DNA of 10,932 nucleotides from Flavobacteriales bacterium (GCA_947464515.1 CANHXF010000030.1:1-10932), one strand, 5' to 3'. Numbered from the stretch's first letter, positions 1-8,209 are shown. Made by a program: numbers and translations. The notes: generated by a model from the sequence alone, not told the origin.

Positions 1-1922
1 ACCAAATACTCAGCATTGATCAAATCATAATCCTTGGTAATGCCCGCCACTTTCTCAAAATCACTGGCAACAGAAGGGTCATGCAATTGATTCTCGAAAG
101 CCGAACGCTTCACACCCAAAGCATTCATCTCAAGCTCCTTGGCATTCATCGCATCCTCCACCTTTTTGATTTCGTTTTTACTGTACGATTTGCTCCCTTT
201 GTCCGATGCAATTGCCGCAGGATTGATCATCCCCGCCGGTGCAGCACCCTTGGTTTGTGATGAATTCGACTGATTCCCACCCTTTTTCTTGCCATCATCC
301 AATTTCGCCAAACGCATATCCTCCGCCATTCGCACAGAATTCCATTCCTTGTATTCCTCATACGTTCCTGGATATTCCCTCAAAACACCATCCTCAATCC
401 ACCAGATTTTATTGGCCACCTTACTAATGAAAGTACGATCGTGACTCACAAATAAACAGCTGCCCGCATAATCAATTAGCGATTCCGCCAACACCGCTGT
501 ACTAAACATATCTAGGTGATTCGTGGGCTCATCCAACAACAAGAAATTCGACTGCGTGATCAATGTCTTTGCCAAGGCCAACCTCGACTTTTCACCCCCA
601 CTCAAAACCTTCACCTTCTTAAATACCTCATCGCCAGTGAATAAAAAGCAACCCAAAACGGTCCGCAATTCCCAGTCGGTATATTCCGCACTCACCGTAC
701 TCAACTCACTCAACAAATCATTTTTAAGGTTCAACGCCTCCAACTGGTGCTGGGCAAAAAATGCCGATTCCACATTCCATCCCTGCTCAATCAATCCGCC
801 ACTCGGCTCCGAACCATGAACCATGCGCAAAACGGTTGACTTACCCTTTCCATTTGCCCCAACCAATGCGATTTTATCGCCCCGCAAAATTTGTGCTTGG
901 GAGGGTTTTAAAATCTCCAACTCATCATACGACTTGGTGACATCCTTCAAATCGGCAATCACCTTGCCCGGTGTCACTCTAATATTAAATCGAATATCGA
1001 AATCCTTTCTCTCATCCTGCCTCACTTCAATCTTCTCGATTTTATCCAACATCTTCACCCGACTCTGTACGGCAGTTGCCTTACTCGCCTTGGCACGGAA
1101 ACGAGAAATAAACTTCATTTGCTGACGGATATAGTCCTGCTGATTCTCGTATTTCCGCATCATCAAAGCATCTCTTTCCTCCTTCTGCTCCAAAAACTCA
1201 TTGTAGTTCCCCTTGTAATGGAAAACCTGTTGATGCGCCACTTCCGCGATGCGATTCACTGTTCTATCCAAAAAATAAGGGTCATGCGATACGATTACAT
1301 ACGTACCCTCATAGTTCGCCAAATATTCTTCTAACCACTGAATGGTAGGCAAATCCAAGTGGTTCGTCGGTTCATCCAAAAGCAATAAATCTGGGGCTTG
1401 TAACAACAATTTACCCAACATGGCACGCATGCGCCATCCCCCTGAAAATTCTCTCAGCGGTCTGCCTAAACTACTCGTAGGAAATCCCAAACCCTCCAAA
1501 ATCTTATCACCCTCGGCATGCCATTCATATCCACCCAACGCACCGAATCGCTCCTGTGCATCAGCCAAACGCTGCATCGTGACATCGTCATATTCTACTT
1601 CGATTTTTTCAATCAATCGATTGATCTCAACCTCCAACTGTACCAAATCTTCCCTGCCGCTCAAAACCACATCGCGAACACAATCGCCCACGTCCATACT
1701 CAACAAATCCTGATTCAAGAATCCAATTCGCAAATCTGAAGGCCTGGAAAGTGTGCCCTCCCGCAACTCAAAATCGCCCGATATTAAACGTAATAAGGTG
1801 GATTTCCCTGTACCATTTAAGCCAACCAACCCAATTTTTTCGTTGGGCTTGATATGCCATGATGCATTTTTAAACAGGTATCTACCAGCAAATTCAAAAG
1901 AAAAGTCATTCAGTGCTAACAC
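1..1922 (-). CDS. ABC-F family ATPase, YheS-like (3' end cut by window edge)
   Basis: Soluble twin-ATPase protein of the ABC-F class. Family members bind the ribosomal E site and act on translation or antibiotic protection; they have no membrane part. About 640 residues are visible. Domain 1 has Walker A GLNGTGKS (34-41), signature FSGGWRMR (159-166) and DEPTNHLD (183-190). A charged linker follows at about 245-300, with FRAKASKA and QSRVKMLDK, which resembles the YheS linker. Domain 2 has GANGKGKS (355-362), LSGGEKSR (440-447) and a second DEPTNHLD (464-471). A K/N/S-rich stretch (about 540-590) precedes a C-terminal helical tail that leaves the window, probably lacking only a few tens of residues. 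No stop or frameshift was seen. I chose GTG at 1922 because the family N-terminus (MLALNDFSFEF) begins there and a promoter box lies just upstream; ATG at 1940 is in frame but would place that box inside the gene. YheS subfamily is inferred from the linker. Confidence 0.93.
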   Translation of the reverse strand, partial: MLALNDFSFEFAGRYLFKNASWHIKPNEKIGLVGLNGTGKSTLLRLISGDFELREGTLSRPSDLRIGFLNQDLLSMDVGDCVRDVVLSGREDLVQLEVEINRLIEKIEVEYDDVTMQRLADAQERFGALGGYEWHAEGDKILEGLGFPTSSLGRPLREFSGGWRMRAMLGKLLLQAPDLLLLDEPTNHLDLPTIQWLEEYLANYEGTYVIVSHDPYFLDRTVNRIAEVAHQQVFHYKGNYNEFLEQKEERDALMMRKYENQQDYIRQQMKFISRFRAKASKATAVQSRVKMLDKIEKIEVRQDERKDFDIRFNIRVTPGKVIADLKDVTKSYDELEILKPSQAQILRGDKIALVGANGKGKSTVLRMVHGSEPSGGLIEQGWNVESAFFAQHQLEALNLKNDLLSELSTVSAEYTDWELRTVLGCFLFTGDEVFKKVKVLSGGEKSRLALAKTLITQSNFLLLDEPTNHLDMFSTAVLAESLIDYAGSCLFVSHDRTFISKVANKIWWIEDGVLREYPGTYEEYKEWNSVRMAEDMRLAKLDDGKKKGGNQSNSSQTKGAAPAGMINPAAIASDKGSKSYSKNEIKKVEDAMNAKELEMNALGVKRSAFENQLHDPSVASDFEKVAGITKDYDLINAEYL

Positions 1923-1926
1923 CCCG

Positions 1927-1934
1927 CAAAGGTA
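1927..1934 (-). promoter_or_regulatory. Bacteroidota -7 box for the ABC-F gene
   Basis: On the minus strand this reads TACCTTTG, a perfect match to the phylum consensus TAnnTTTG. Only four bases separate it from the GTG at 1922, so transcription would begin at or next to the start codon (a leaderless or nearly leaderless mRNA). No good TTG/TTTG -33 element is visible at the expected 17-23 base spacing. Function is inferred from the consensus match and position. Confidence 0.55.
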
Positions 1935-1981
1935 GGCCATACAAGGCCAATCGCCCTAATGAGATTCAATAATTCACACAA

Positions 1982-2473
1982 TTATTTGGGACGATAAACC
2001 ATCACAAAATCATTCATAAAATATCCATCACCAATGTCGAAATCCGCCACCTGCTCAATCACAAACCCCATTTTAAAGTAAAAATTGATCGCCTTCATGT
2101 TCTGTCGATTCACCTGCAAACGCACCGCCTCCAAATTTGGCATCAATGCCAACAGCTGACGAAACACCTCAGAACCCATGCCCTTGCGCTGTTTGTCGAT
2201 CTCCAAATACAATTTATGAATGAAAAAATTCCCTTCTCTAATTTCTGAAATCGCAGTGTAACCCACCTCAATGCCATTGAGCAAAACAAAATAAAATCGC
2301 TGCCCTTCCTCCAATTGACCTGTAATGTGTTCCGTGGTATAAAACCGACCGAGCATATAATCTACTTGGGTCTGACCAATGATGGGGGTGTAATGCACGT
2401 CCCAAATTCTGCGAGCCATTTGCTGAATCAAAGAAATTTTATCCGGTCCAAGAGGAGATAACAGTAAATTCAC
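1982..2473 (-). CDS. GNAT family N-acetyltransferase
   Basis: Transfers an acetyl group from acetyl-CoA to an amine; the substrate cannot be told from sequence. With the GTG start at 2473 the product is 163 residues, a normal length for a single GNAT domain. The first strand and helix (LLLSPLGPDKISLIQQMA) begin directly after the start. The acetyl-CoA pyrophosphate loop is seen as QRKGMGSE at 95-102 (Q-R-x-G-x-G), and the C-terminal NFYFKMGF at 130-137 is the usual motif B ending. The reading frame stays open upstream to about 2563, with possible TTG (2500) and GTG (2563) starts, but those would overlap the divergent ABC ATPase gene and its promoter. The start is therefore a choice, not certain. 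The stop lies 59 bases upstream of the ABC-F start on the same strand, but the ABC-F gene has its own promoter-like box, so they need not be one operon. Confidence 0.85.
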   Translation of the reverse strand: MNLLLSPLGPDKISLIQQMARRIWDVHYTPIIGQTQVDYMLGRFYTTEHITGQLEEGQRFYFVLLNGIEVGYTAISEIREGNFFIHKLYLEIDKQRKGMGSEVFRQLLALMPNLEAVRLQVNRQNMKAINFYFKMGFVIEQVADFDIGDGYFMNDFVMVYRPK

Positions 2474-2486
2474 CCTTCGAAATTCG

Positions 2487-2494
2487 CATTTTTG
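2487..2494 (+). promoter_or_regulatory. Candidate -7 box for the orphan ABC ATPase gene
   Basis: CATTTTTG differs from TAnnTTTG by one base (C for the first T) and lies 12 bases before the ATG at 2507. The surrounding ten bases, GCATTTTTGC, occur again upstream of the dehydrogenase gene at 8201-8210. There is no clear -33 element. It sits in the short divergent gap opposite the GNAT start. Confidence 0.35.
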
Positions 2495-2506
2495 CAGCAA
2501 TATCTC

Positions 2507-3220
2507 ATGCTTCAACTGAAGAACCTTTCCACCGGTATCCAAAAACAAGGAATCACCCTGCACCAGAACATAACAGTTGATGGACTTGGCCCTGGTTTAA
2601 TTCTACTTGTGGGACCCAACGGGGTGGGGAAATCAGTGTTCCTGAAAACGATTTGTGGCCTGCTCCCGCCCATATCCGGCGAAGTTCACATCAACCAAAC
2701 AAACATCCATCTCACATCACCCGAAATCAGGGCCTCTCTCAGTAGCATTCTCCTCGCCACACCGCCCCAAATCGAGCATTTAAGCGTTTACGATATGGTG
2801 ATGAGCGGACGTCAGCGTTTCCTGCAAGGCTGGAGCAATCCAACCCAAAAAGATGTTTCCGAAGTCCTTAAAGCGATAGAAAAAACGGGTGTAACCGATA
2901 TACAATTAAAGAACTTCGCCGAGCTGAGCGATGGCATCAAACAGAAAGTTATGCTCGCCCGATGCTTGGCCCAAGACAGTCAATTGATTCTGCTCGATGA
3001 GCCCTTGGCTTTTTTAGATTACCCTTCCAGAACCACATTTCTGAAACTATTGCATCAACTTGCCAAAACTGAAAATAAGTGCATCATTTATAGCAGCCAC
3101 GACTTGCATCTATCGCTCCAATATTGCGACCAGGTGATGGCACTTACTCAAACTGAATTTCTGCATTATAGAAAACCATCAGACATCGACCTCCAGAATA
3201 TTTTCCCCGAAACCGCATAA
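2507..3220 (+). CDS. ABC transporter ATP-binding protein, haem/siderophore/cobalamin-importer type (FecE/HmuV/BtuD-like)
   Basis: ATPase subunit that would drive a type II ABC importer for iron chelates, haem or vitamin B12. From ATG 2507 the protein is 237 residues, close to the usual size. Walker A is GPNGVGKS (36-43), a Q-loop glutamine lies near 88 (PPQIEHLSV), the signature is LSDGIKQ (140-146), Walker B is LILLDEP (160-166), a D-loop follows (FLDYP) and the switch histidine is H198 (SSHD). The text ARCLAQDSQLILLDEP is very like Bacteroidota haem/iron importer ATPases, where LSDGE replaces LSGGQ; here the glutamate is isoleucine. A TTG start at 2492 is possible but falls in the putative promoter, and MLQLKNL is a natural N-terminus. 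No permease or binding protein lies beside it, so the partner must be elsewhere. The methyltransferase starts 16 bases downstream and may be co-transcribed. Substrate is not known. Confidence 0.88.
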   Translation: MLQLKNLSTGIQKQGITLHQNITVDGLGPGLILLVGPNGVGKSVFLKTICGLLPPISGEVHINQTNIHLTSPEIRASLSSILLATPPQIEHLSVYDMVMSGRQRFLQGWSNPTQKDVSEVLKAIEKTGVTDIQLKNFAELSDGIKQKVMLARCLAQDSQLILLDEPLAFLDYPSRTTFLKLLHQLAKTENKCIIYSSHDLHLSLQYCDQVMALTQTEFLHYRKPSDIDLQNIFPETA

Positions 3221-3236
3221 CAAACCCAATCCATTC

Positions 3237-3962
3237 ATGCGAAAGCCCTTTGCAATGAAACAATTTACGGTGGTCCAAAGCGAGGTGGCCCTACCCGTGA
3301 CCTCCGATGCCTGTGTTTTTGGTGCTTTGGCTGATTTTCAAAATGCAACGCAAATTTTAGATATTGGCAGCGGAACCGGTGTTTTATCGCTCATGATGGC
3401 CCAGAAATTTCCGTCGGCCCGCGTTCAAGGCATCGACATTCACCTGCCATCGGTGGAACAAGCCCGCGAAAATGGAATCAGTAGCCCCTTTGCTGATCGC
3501 GTTTCGTTTTTACACGATAATATTCTGGATTTTGAACCCGCCACACCCATCAACGGTATCATTTGTAATCCACCGTTTTTCGAAAATCATCTGCCTTCAT
3601 CCGATGAAACACGGAGGTTAGCTCGACATGCGCAATCGTTTACCCTGCTATCTTTAACCGCTCGCTGCGCTCGCTTACTCCAACCCAATGGAGAACTCCT
3701 GCTACTACTTCCAGCCTCCTCCCAAAATCAAATCCTTGCAGCACTTCAACAACATCAGTTCTCCCCGCAAACCATCACCACCATCCAAGCAACCCCCACA
3801 AAACCCCCACACCTGATCGCCGTTTACGCCATCAAAAATTCACCAAACCAAAGCGCCGCCAAAACTCAGCCACACATAGTCCAATACACCCACTACAGCG
3901 CGGACGGACAATTAACCCCACAAGCCACAGAACTCCTAAAAGACTTCTATCTGGCCCTGTAA
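3237..3962 (+). CDS. trmN6: tRNA1(Val) (adenine(37)-N6)-methyltransferase-like protein (TrmN6/YfiC family)
   Basis: SAM-dependent methyltransferase. In E. coli the family member methylates N6 of A37 in tRNA1(Val); the same target is inferred here. It is 241 residues, matching the family. The N-terminus (KPFAMKQFTVVQSEVALPVTSDACVFGA) corresponds to the family's FxFKQFxVxQDxCxMKVGTDxxLLGA region, which supports the ATG at 3237. Motif I is LDIGSGTG (41-48), the acidic ribose-binding residue lies in GIDIH (65-69), and the N6-adenine catalytic motif is NPPFF (111-115). One difference is LPVTSD in place of the usual MKVGTD. It follows the ABC ATPase with 16 bases between and no separate promoter box, so co-transcription is likely. 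Its stop is four bases from the stop of the convergent DUF6029 gene. Together with miaB downstream, two enzymes acting at or near tRNA position 37 are in this window, though on separate transcripts. Confidence 0.88.
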   Translation: MRKPFAMKQFTVVQSEVALPVTSDACVFGALADFQNATQILDIGSGTGVLSLMMAQKFPSARVQGIDIHLPSVEQARENGISSPFADRVSFLHDNILDFEPATPINGIICNPPFFENHLPSSDETRRLARHAQSFTLLSLTARCARLLQPNGELLLLLPASSQNQILAALQQHQFSPQTITTIQATPTKPPHLIAVYAIKNSPNQSAAKTQPHIVQYTHYSADGQLTPQATELLKDFYLAL

Positions 3963-3966
3963 CCCA

Positions 3967-5667
3967 TTAAAAATTACTACTTACAGTAAATCTTACCCCA
4001 CTAAAAGCGGGCTCCTCCCTACAAATACCCCCCGAACAATTCACCCCCTGCTGCTGCTTTAAGAACGCCAACGTAAATACCGTGTTCTTCTCCGTGTAAC
4101 CAATAAAAAACGTAGGATAATGCAACACCTTATCAGCAATAATCATCCGCTCATATCGGTGTGGTACCACATTCACCATGTCCGCCACCGCAATACTCAA
4201 ATTCTTCCTCACAAACATCTCTATCATCAAATTGGCAAAAGACCCTTGGTCGTTCTTCGTATTCAAATACTGCCACTCAACCCTCAAACTCCTACCCTGA
4301 TCCAAAGTGTGTAACCACTCCCCAAACGGTGTAATCGTCTTCACAGGAACATACTCCGGCTCACTCTCATACCTAGTCTGATTGTATACAATCCGCTGAA
4401 CCCCCAACTTCAATTTGTCGTGCTTGCCAATCTTCTGCACCACCTCTATATAATTCTCACTAAACAACTTCTCCGCTTCCATTACGCCCGTTGCCTTGTT
4501 CAATTTTCCATTGCTAGCCAAAGTCTGCACATAACTTCCGTTGAAGAAAATTTGTGTCCCCTTGCGTGGCTTAAACTCAATCTCACCCTGAATTCCATCC
4601 TCTCCCATGGCCTGTCCCGGTGCGTTGTATCTGCTCAGCAATCGATACGTATTCTGACGGGTCATCGATGGCAAATAACTCACCAATCCATTCAACAAAT
4701 TCTCCGTAGGTGCCGTACGAAACGAAAAATGATCCACGTGCCTGGCCTGAATATTCAAACCCACAGAAGCCTTTTGCTTGCCCAAATTCCATCCGCCTTT
4801 ACCCCAACTCATCGATGTATATAAAACCTTACCGCCTTTTAAATGAAATTTTGAATCATCTTCCATAATCGCCTCCTTTGATTTCAAATTCCCCTCAACC
4901 GTCCAACTGAAATTGTCCTTCGTGTAAGTGAAATAAGCATTCCCGCCATACACATTGTACTTGGGATAAAAACGATCCGCCAAATCATACGTATTAATCG
5001 TCCCCACCAATCGATCCATCGTCTCCCTATCCAAAGTCCTATTCACCCCCGATGCACCCACCTGCAATGCACCATATTTACTATCCTTACCCAAATCCAA
5101 ATTCCCCTCAACGTTTAAGCCGCTTATCACCTGGTTTGCATAACCAAAACGATTTTTGATATTCCCCTTCTGATTGCCCGCAAAACCCTTTATCGCCCAC
5201 TTGTCGTTGATGTTATACTTCAAACGCATCCCCTGAATCGCATAATCAATCCCAATCTGCCTCTGCTCGTAAGCCCTAAACAAAATTCCCGTGCCAAACT
5301 GATCGTAAAAAGAACCCATCGTGATGTCCAACTTGTCAACGCTCTTGTTGATCTGCCAAAAACCCACACCATGATTGGTATATGCATCCTGAGGATCCAA
5401 CAACGGCGAATTGTTAAACGCATCGTATCGTAAAATAAATGAATACCCCTTGATTCGATACTGCATAAACAACCACGCATCCGCGCTGGCCGTGTTCTCC
5501 TTGTAAACTTTTGTATTTGCCCCGATGCTATCGTCGCGGATATATTTTTGATACGTCATCAGCAAATTGCCCGAAAACTGACCCTTATCCGAATCCTTGC
5601 TCTGACCCAATGCCCAATTGCATGTGCCCATCAGGACAAGCAACATCACGATACTGAAATGTCTCAT
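3967..5667 (-). CDS. DUF6029-like outer-membrane beta-barrel protein
   Basis: A 566-residue exported protein of unknown function. The N-terminus is a clear Sec signal peptide ([21 protein letters not shown], probable cut before Q22); the cysteine at 16 is not in a proper lipobox. The rest is made of alternating polar/aromatic segments (e.g. [37 protein letters not shown]) and ends in phenylalanine (FTVSSNF), as outer-membrane barrels do. The C-terminal region [18 protein letters not shown] followed by [10 protein letters not shown] resembles DUF6029 proteins that I recall from many Bacteroidota. Near the C-terminus there is a close cysteine pair (CSGGIC) that could form a disulphide. It is transcribed divergently from miaB with 44 bases between. 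The family assignment is from memory of the pattern; barrel topology is inferred; no substrate or role can be given. Confidence 0.82.
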   Translation of the reverse strand: MRHFSIVMLLVLMGTCNWALGQSKDSDKGQFSGNLLMTYQKYIRDDSIGANTKVYKENTASADAWLFMQYRIKGYSFILRYDAFNNSPLLDPQDAYTNHGVGFWQINKSVDKLDITMGSFYDQFGTGILFRAYEQRQIGIDYAIQGMRLKYNINDKWAIKGFAGNQKGNIKNRFGYANQVISGLNVEGNLDLGKDSKYGALQVGASGVNRTLDRETMDRLVGTINTYDLADRFYPKYNVYGGNAYFTYTKDNFSWTVEGNLKSKEAIMEDDSKFHLKGGKVLYTSMSWGKGGWNLGKQKASVGLNIQARHVDHFSFRTAPTENLLNGLVSYLPSMTRQNTYRLLSRYNAPGQAMGEDGIQGEIEFKPRKGTQIFFNGSYVQTLASNGKLNKATGVMEAEKLFSENYIEVVQKIGKHDKLKLGVQRIVYNQTRYESEPEYVPVKTITPFGEWLHTLDQGRSLRVEWQYLNTKNDQGSFANLMIEMFVRKNLSIAVADMVNVVPHRYERMIIADKVLHYPTFFIGYTEKNTVFTLAFLKQQQGVNCSGGICREEPAFSGVRFTVSSNF

Positions 5668-5673
5668 TCACTG

Positions 5674-5681
5674 CAAAGAAA
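5674..5681 (-). promoter_or_regulatory. Weak -7-like box for the DUF6029-like gene
   Basis: On the minus strand this reads TTTCTTTG, one mismatch from TAnnTTTG (T for A at position two), six bases before the ATG at 5667. It lies back to back with the miaB box at 5694-5701. No convincing -33 element was found. Confidence 0.35.
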
Positions 5682-5693
5682 CAAAAAAGCCCG

Positions 5694-5701
5694 TATTTTT
5701 G
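5694..5701 (+). promoter_or_regulatory. Bacteroidota -7 box for miaB
   Basis: TATTTTTG matches TAnnTTTG exactly and ends ten bases before the miaB ATG at 5712, giving an expected 5' leader of only a few bases. No TTG was seen at the usual -33 spacing. The whole divergent gap (5668-5711) is only 44 bases, so this promoter and that of the opposite gene must share it. Confidence 0.55.
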
Positions 5702-5711
5702 TAGACCGATT

Positions 5712-7124
5712 ATGTCCGAAGTCATTATTCCACCCACCGCAACCGCTACAAGAACCCTTTATATTGAAAGTTACGGCTGTGCCATGAACTTTAGCGATAG
5801 CGAAATTATAGCCTCCATCATGGGTGAACATGGCTTCAGTTCCACCAACGATGAACTCAATGCGGATGTCATTTTCCTCAATACCTGCGCCATTCGCGAC
5901 AATGCCGAACAACGGATCAGAGAGCGATTAAAACATTTACGCGGCAACAAAAAACATAACAAAGAACTCATCATCGGTGTCCTCGGTTGCATGGCCGAAC
6001 GATTGAAAGAGAAATTATTGGAAGAAGAAAAACTCGTGGATATCGTTGCCGGTCCCGATAGCTATAGAGATTTACCCAAACTCGTTGCCGAAGTGGACGA
6101 TGGCGGACGTGCAATTAACGTGATGTTGAGCCGCGAAGAAACCTATGGCGACCTCAACCCCGTTCGTTTAAATTCCAACGGAATTACCGCTTTTGTGTCG
6201 ATCATGAGAGGGTGCGACAATATGTGTACTTTCTGCGTAGTGCCCTTCACAAGAGGCCGAGAAAGATCTCGCGAACCCGAAAGTATCGTCAGAGAAATCC
6301 TTGAATTATCAAAAAATGGCTACAAAGAAGTAACCCTCCTCGGCCAAAACGTCAATTCCTACCTCTGGTTTGGCGGTGGACCCAAAAAAGAATTCAAAAA
6401 ACTCACCCAAGAAGAACAAGAAACATCGGTAGATTTCGCCGATTTGCTCGAAATGTGTGCCCTGGCCGTTCCCCACATGAGAATTCGGTACAGCACAAGT
6501 CATCCGCGCGACATCAACGAAAAAGTGGTGTACACGATGGCCAAATACAACAACCTCTGCAACTATATCCACCTGCCCGCCCAAAGTGGAAACAGCAGAA
6601 TCTTAGACTTAATGTCGAGAAACTATTCCCGCGAATGGTACATGGATAAAATTCGTATGATCCGCAATATTATTCCCGATTGTGGCATCAGTTGCGATAT
6701 CATTTCTGGATTTTGCTCAGAAACAGAAGAAGAACACCAAGACACATTGAGCCTGATAGAATGGGCCAATTTTGAGTTCTCTTACATGTATATTTATAGT
6801 GAACGACCTGGAACCCCAGCAGCTAAAAAATTGGCTGATGATGTTCCTGATGATGTCAAATCGCGCAGATTAACCGAAATCATCGCCCTTCAAAACGGCA
6901 AGTCGAAGCAGAAAAACGCATCCTACATCGGCAAGGTAGTCACGGTACTCATCGAAGGCCATTCCAAGAAAAGCAATCTGGATTGGAAAGGACGCAGCGA
7001 CCAAAATTCGGTTACGATTTTCCCATGCGAATCATACCAACCCGGCGACTTGGTTGATGTGCTAATTGAACGCTCCACAACCACCGCCATGATTGGCAAA
7101 GCGATTGGTTACGCATCGTTGTAA
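5712..7124 (+). CDS. miaB: tRNA-2-methylthio-N6-dimethylallyladenosine synthase MiaB
   Basis: Radical-SAM methylthiotransferase that adds a methylthio group to C2 of i6A37 in tRNAs reading UNN codons; cytoplasmic, needs two [4Fe-4S] clusters. The 470-residue product is full length. The N-terminal UPF0004 domain has its three cluster cysteines at C23 (ESYGCAMN), C59 (NTCAI) and C93 (LGCMAE). The radical-SAM domain has CxxxCxxC at C168, C172 and C175 ([10 protein letters not shown]). GQNVNSY, the RYSTSHPRD strand and HLPAQSGN are typical of MiaB rather than RimO or MtaB. A C-terminal TRAM domain covers about 405-470. Around 217-240 there is a lysine/glutamate-rich insertion ([18 protein letters not shown]) compared with E. 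coli MiaB; I recall similar insertions in other Bacteroidota MiaB. Start supported by the promoter box 10 bases upstream. The gene converges on the threonine dehydrogenase gene with 21 bases between. Confidence 0.97.
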   Translation: MSEVIIPPTATATRTLYIESYGCAMNFSDSEIIASIMGEHGFSSTNDELNADVIFLNTCAIRDNAEQRIRERLKHLRGNKKHNKELIIGVLGCMAERLKEKLLEEEKLVDIVAGPDSYRDLPKLVAEVDDGGRAINVMLSREETYGDLNPVRLNSNGITAFVSIMRGCDNMCTFCVVPFTRGRERSREPESIVREILELSKNGYKEVTLLGQNVNSYLWFGGGPKKEFKKLTQEEQETSVDFADLLEMCALAVPHMRIRYSTSHPRDINEKVVYTMAKYNNLCNYIHLPAQSGNSRILDLMSRNYSREWYMDKIRMIRNIIPDCGISCDIISGFCSETEEEHQDTLSLIEWANFEFSYMYIYSERPGTPAAKKLADDVPDDVKSRRLTEIIALQNGKSKQKNASYIGKVVTVLIEGHSKKSNLDWKGRSDQNSVTIFPCESYQPGDLVDVLIERSTTTAMIGKAIGYASL

Positions 7125-7131
7125 ATAGAAT

Positions 7132-7144
7132 AATTCGCGGAATT
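7132..7144. terminator. Small hairpin between convergent miaB and threonine dehydrogenase genes
   Basis: AATTC-GCG-GAATT forms a perfect five-base-pair stem with a three-base loop in the 21-base gap between two converging stops. A short run of Ts follows on the plus strand. The stem is short and AT-rich, so it would be weak; it might act on both transcripts. Assignment as a terminator is an inference. Confidence 0.35.
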
Positions 7145-7145
7145 T

Positions 7146-8111
7146 TTACCCCTTCACGGAATACTGAGGCCTCAAATTCTTGAGCATATCCTCCGTCATT
7201 CTGTCCAAATCATAATCCGGCTTCCAACCCCAATCTTCTGTCGCACGACCATCATCGATCACGGCTGGCCAGCTATTGGCGATGGCCTGACGAGAATCGG
7301 GCTCGTAAGAAATTGTGAAACCAGGTACAAATTTGGCAATCGATGCAGCAATTTCCTCTGGACCAAAACTCATCCCTGCCAAGTTATAGCTGGTACGAAT
7401 CTTAATGCTCTCCGCAGGTGCATGCATGATATCCAAAGTGGCTTTCAAAGCATCGGGCATATAAAGCATCGGCAAAACCGTTCCTTCACCCAAAAAACAA
7501 GTGTGATGTCCGGTCTGCAACGCATCGTGGTAAATAGAAACGGCATAATCCGTAGTTCCACCACCTGGCGCACTCTTATAACCAATCAAACCGGGATAGC
7601 GTAAACTACGCGTGTCAACACCCCAACGGTTGTAATAATATTGTGCATATAGCTCACCCGCCAATTTACTGATACCATAGATCGTAGTAGGATCCATCGT
7701 TCCGTATTGAGGTGTGCCAAAACGTTCTGTATTTGGTCCAAAAGCCGCGATACTACTAGGCCAATAAACTCTTTTGATGATACCCGTATCCCTCGCCGCA
7801 TTCAATACATGAAACAATCCCTCCATGTTCAATTTCCATCCAAATTCTGGATTTTTCTCCGCCGTTGCACTCAACAAGGCAGCCAAATGATATACATGAG
7901 TGGGTTTGTACGTCTGAATTACCGCATTCAATCCCGCCGCATCCAACACATCCAACGTTTCAAACGGACCGCCTTCAAATACCGGATTATCGGATTTTTT
8001 GACATCACTCGCGATCACATTTGCATCGCCGTAAATACCGCGCAACGCTTCAACCAATTCCGTGCCCAACTGTCCGCACGACCCAATCACCAATACTGTT
8101 TCTGTCGACAT
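7146..8111 (-). CDS. SDR-type L-threonine 3-dehydrogenase (NAD-dependent epimerase/dehydratase superfamily)
   Basis: Predicted to oxidise L-threonine with NAD+ to 2-amino-3-oxobutanoate, which is then cleaved to glycine by Kbl or decays to aminoacetone. It is 321 residues, as usual for the extended-SDR, zinc-free form of this enzyme. The Rossmann motif is GSCGQLG (10-16). The catalytic serine region is SSIAAFGP (119-126), with Y145 and K149 in YGISK. The stretch YPGLIGYKSAPGGGTTDYAV and the later LPMLYMPDA are characteristic of SDR threonine dehydrogenases rather than sugar epimerases. No kbl gene is within the window. A well-spaced promoter lies upstream (TTTG at 8147-8150, 20 bases, AAAATTTG at 8119-8126). 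It is divergent from the WlbA-like dehydrogenase gene across 115 bases. A generic NAD-dependent epimerase is the alternative; I think it less likely. Confidence 0.87.
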   Translation of the reverse strand: MSTETVLVIGSCGQLGTELVEALRGIYGDANVIASDVKKSDNPVFEGGPFETLDVLDAAGLNAVIQTYKPTHVYHLAALLSATAEKNPEFGWKLNMEGLFHVLNAARDTGIIKRVYWPSSIAAFGPNTERFGTPQYGTMDPTTIYGISKLAGELYAQYYYNRWGVDTRSLRYPGLIGYKSAPGGGTTDYAVSIYHDALQTGHHTCFLGEGTVLPMLYMPDALKATLDIMHAPAESIKIRTSYNLAGMSFGPEEIAASIAKFVPGFTISYEPDSRQAIANSWPAVIDDGRATEDWGWKPDYDLDRMTEDMLKNLRPQYSVKG

Positions 8112-8118
8112 ACTTCCG

Positions 8119-8150
8119 CAAATTTTGGCGGTTCAACCCACATTACCAAA
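8119..8150 (-). promoter_or_regulatory. Promoter for the threonine dehydrogenase gene
   Basis: On the minus strand TTTG (8147-8150) is followed after 20 bases by AAAATTTG (8119-8126), one base off the TAnnTTTG -7 box. The spacing is what is known for Bacteroidota primary-sigma promoters. The ATG at 8111 lies seven bases beyond the box. This is the only promoter in the window for which I could see both elements at proper spacing. Confidence 0.5.
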
Positions 8151-8201
8151 CCTTTTTCTCCCCGATTCACAAATGAATGCGTATTTATGGCAAATGTTCT
8201 G

Positions 8202-8209
8202 CATTTTTG
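8202..8209 (+). promoter_or_regulatory. Candidate -7 box for the WlbA-like dehydrogenase gene
   Basis: CATTTTTG is one base from TAnnTTTG and ends 17 bases before the ATG at 8227. It supports starting the gene at 8227 rather than at earlier in-frame codons. The same ten bases (GCATTTTTGC) stand before the ABC ATPase gene at 2486-2495. No clear -33 element is visible. Confidence 0.35.

Noticed and set aside
239..1935. Several plus-strand open frames within the ABC-F gene
   Set aside because: They have no recognisable domain and lie opposite a continuous ABC-F reading frame with every expected motif.
4120..4824. Plus-strand open frames inside the DUF6029-like gene
   Set aside because: No domains, no promoter box and fully covered by the exported protein on the other strand.
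5652..5667. Cysteine in the DUF6029-like signal peptide as a lipoprotein site
   Set aside because: The residues before C16 (LMGT) do not fit a lipobox, and a normal signal-peptidase cut after ALG is available.
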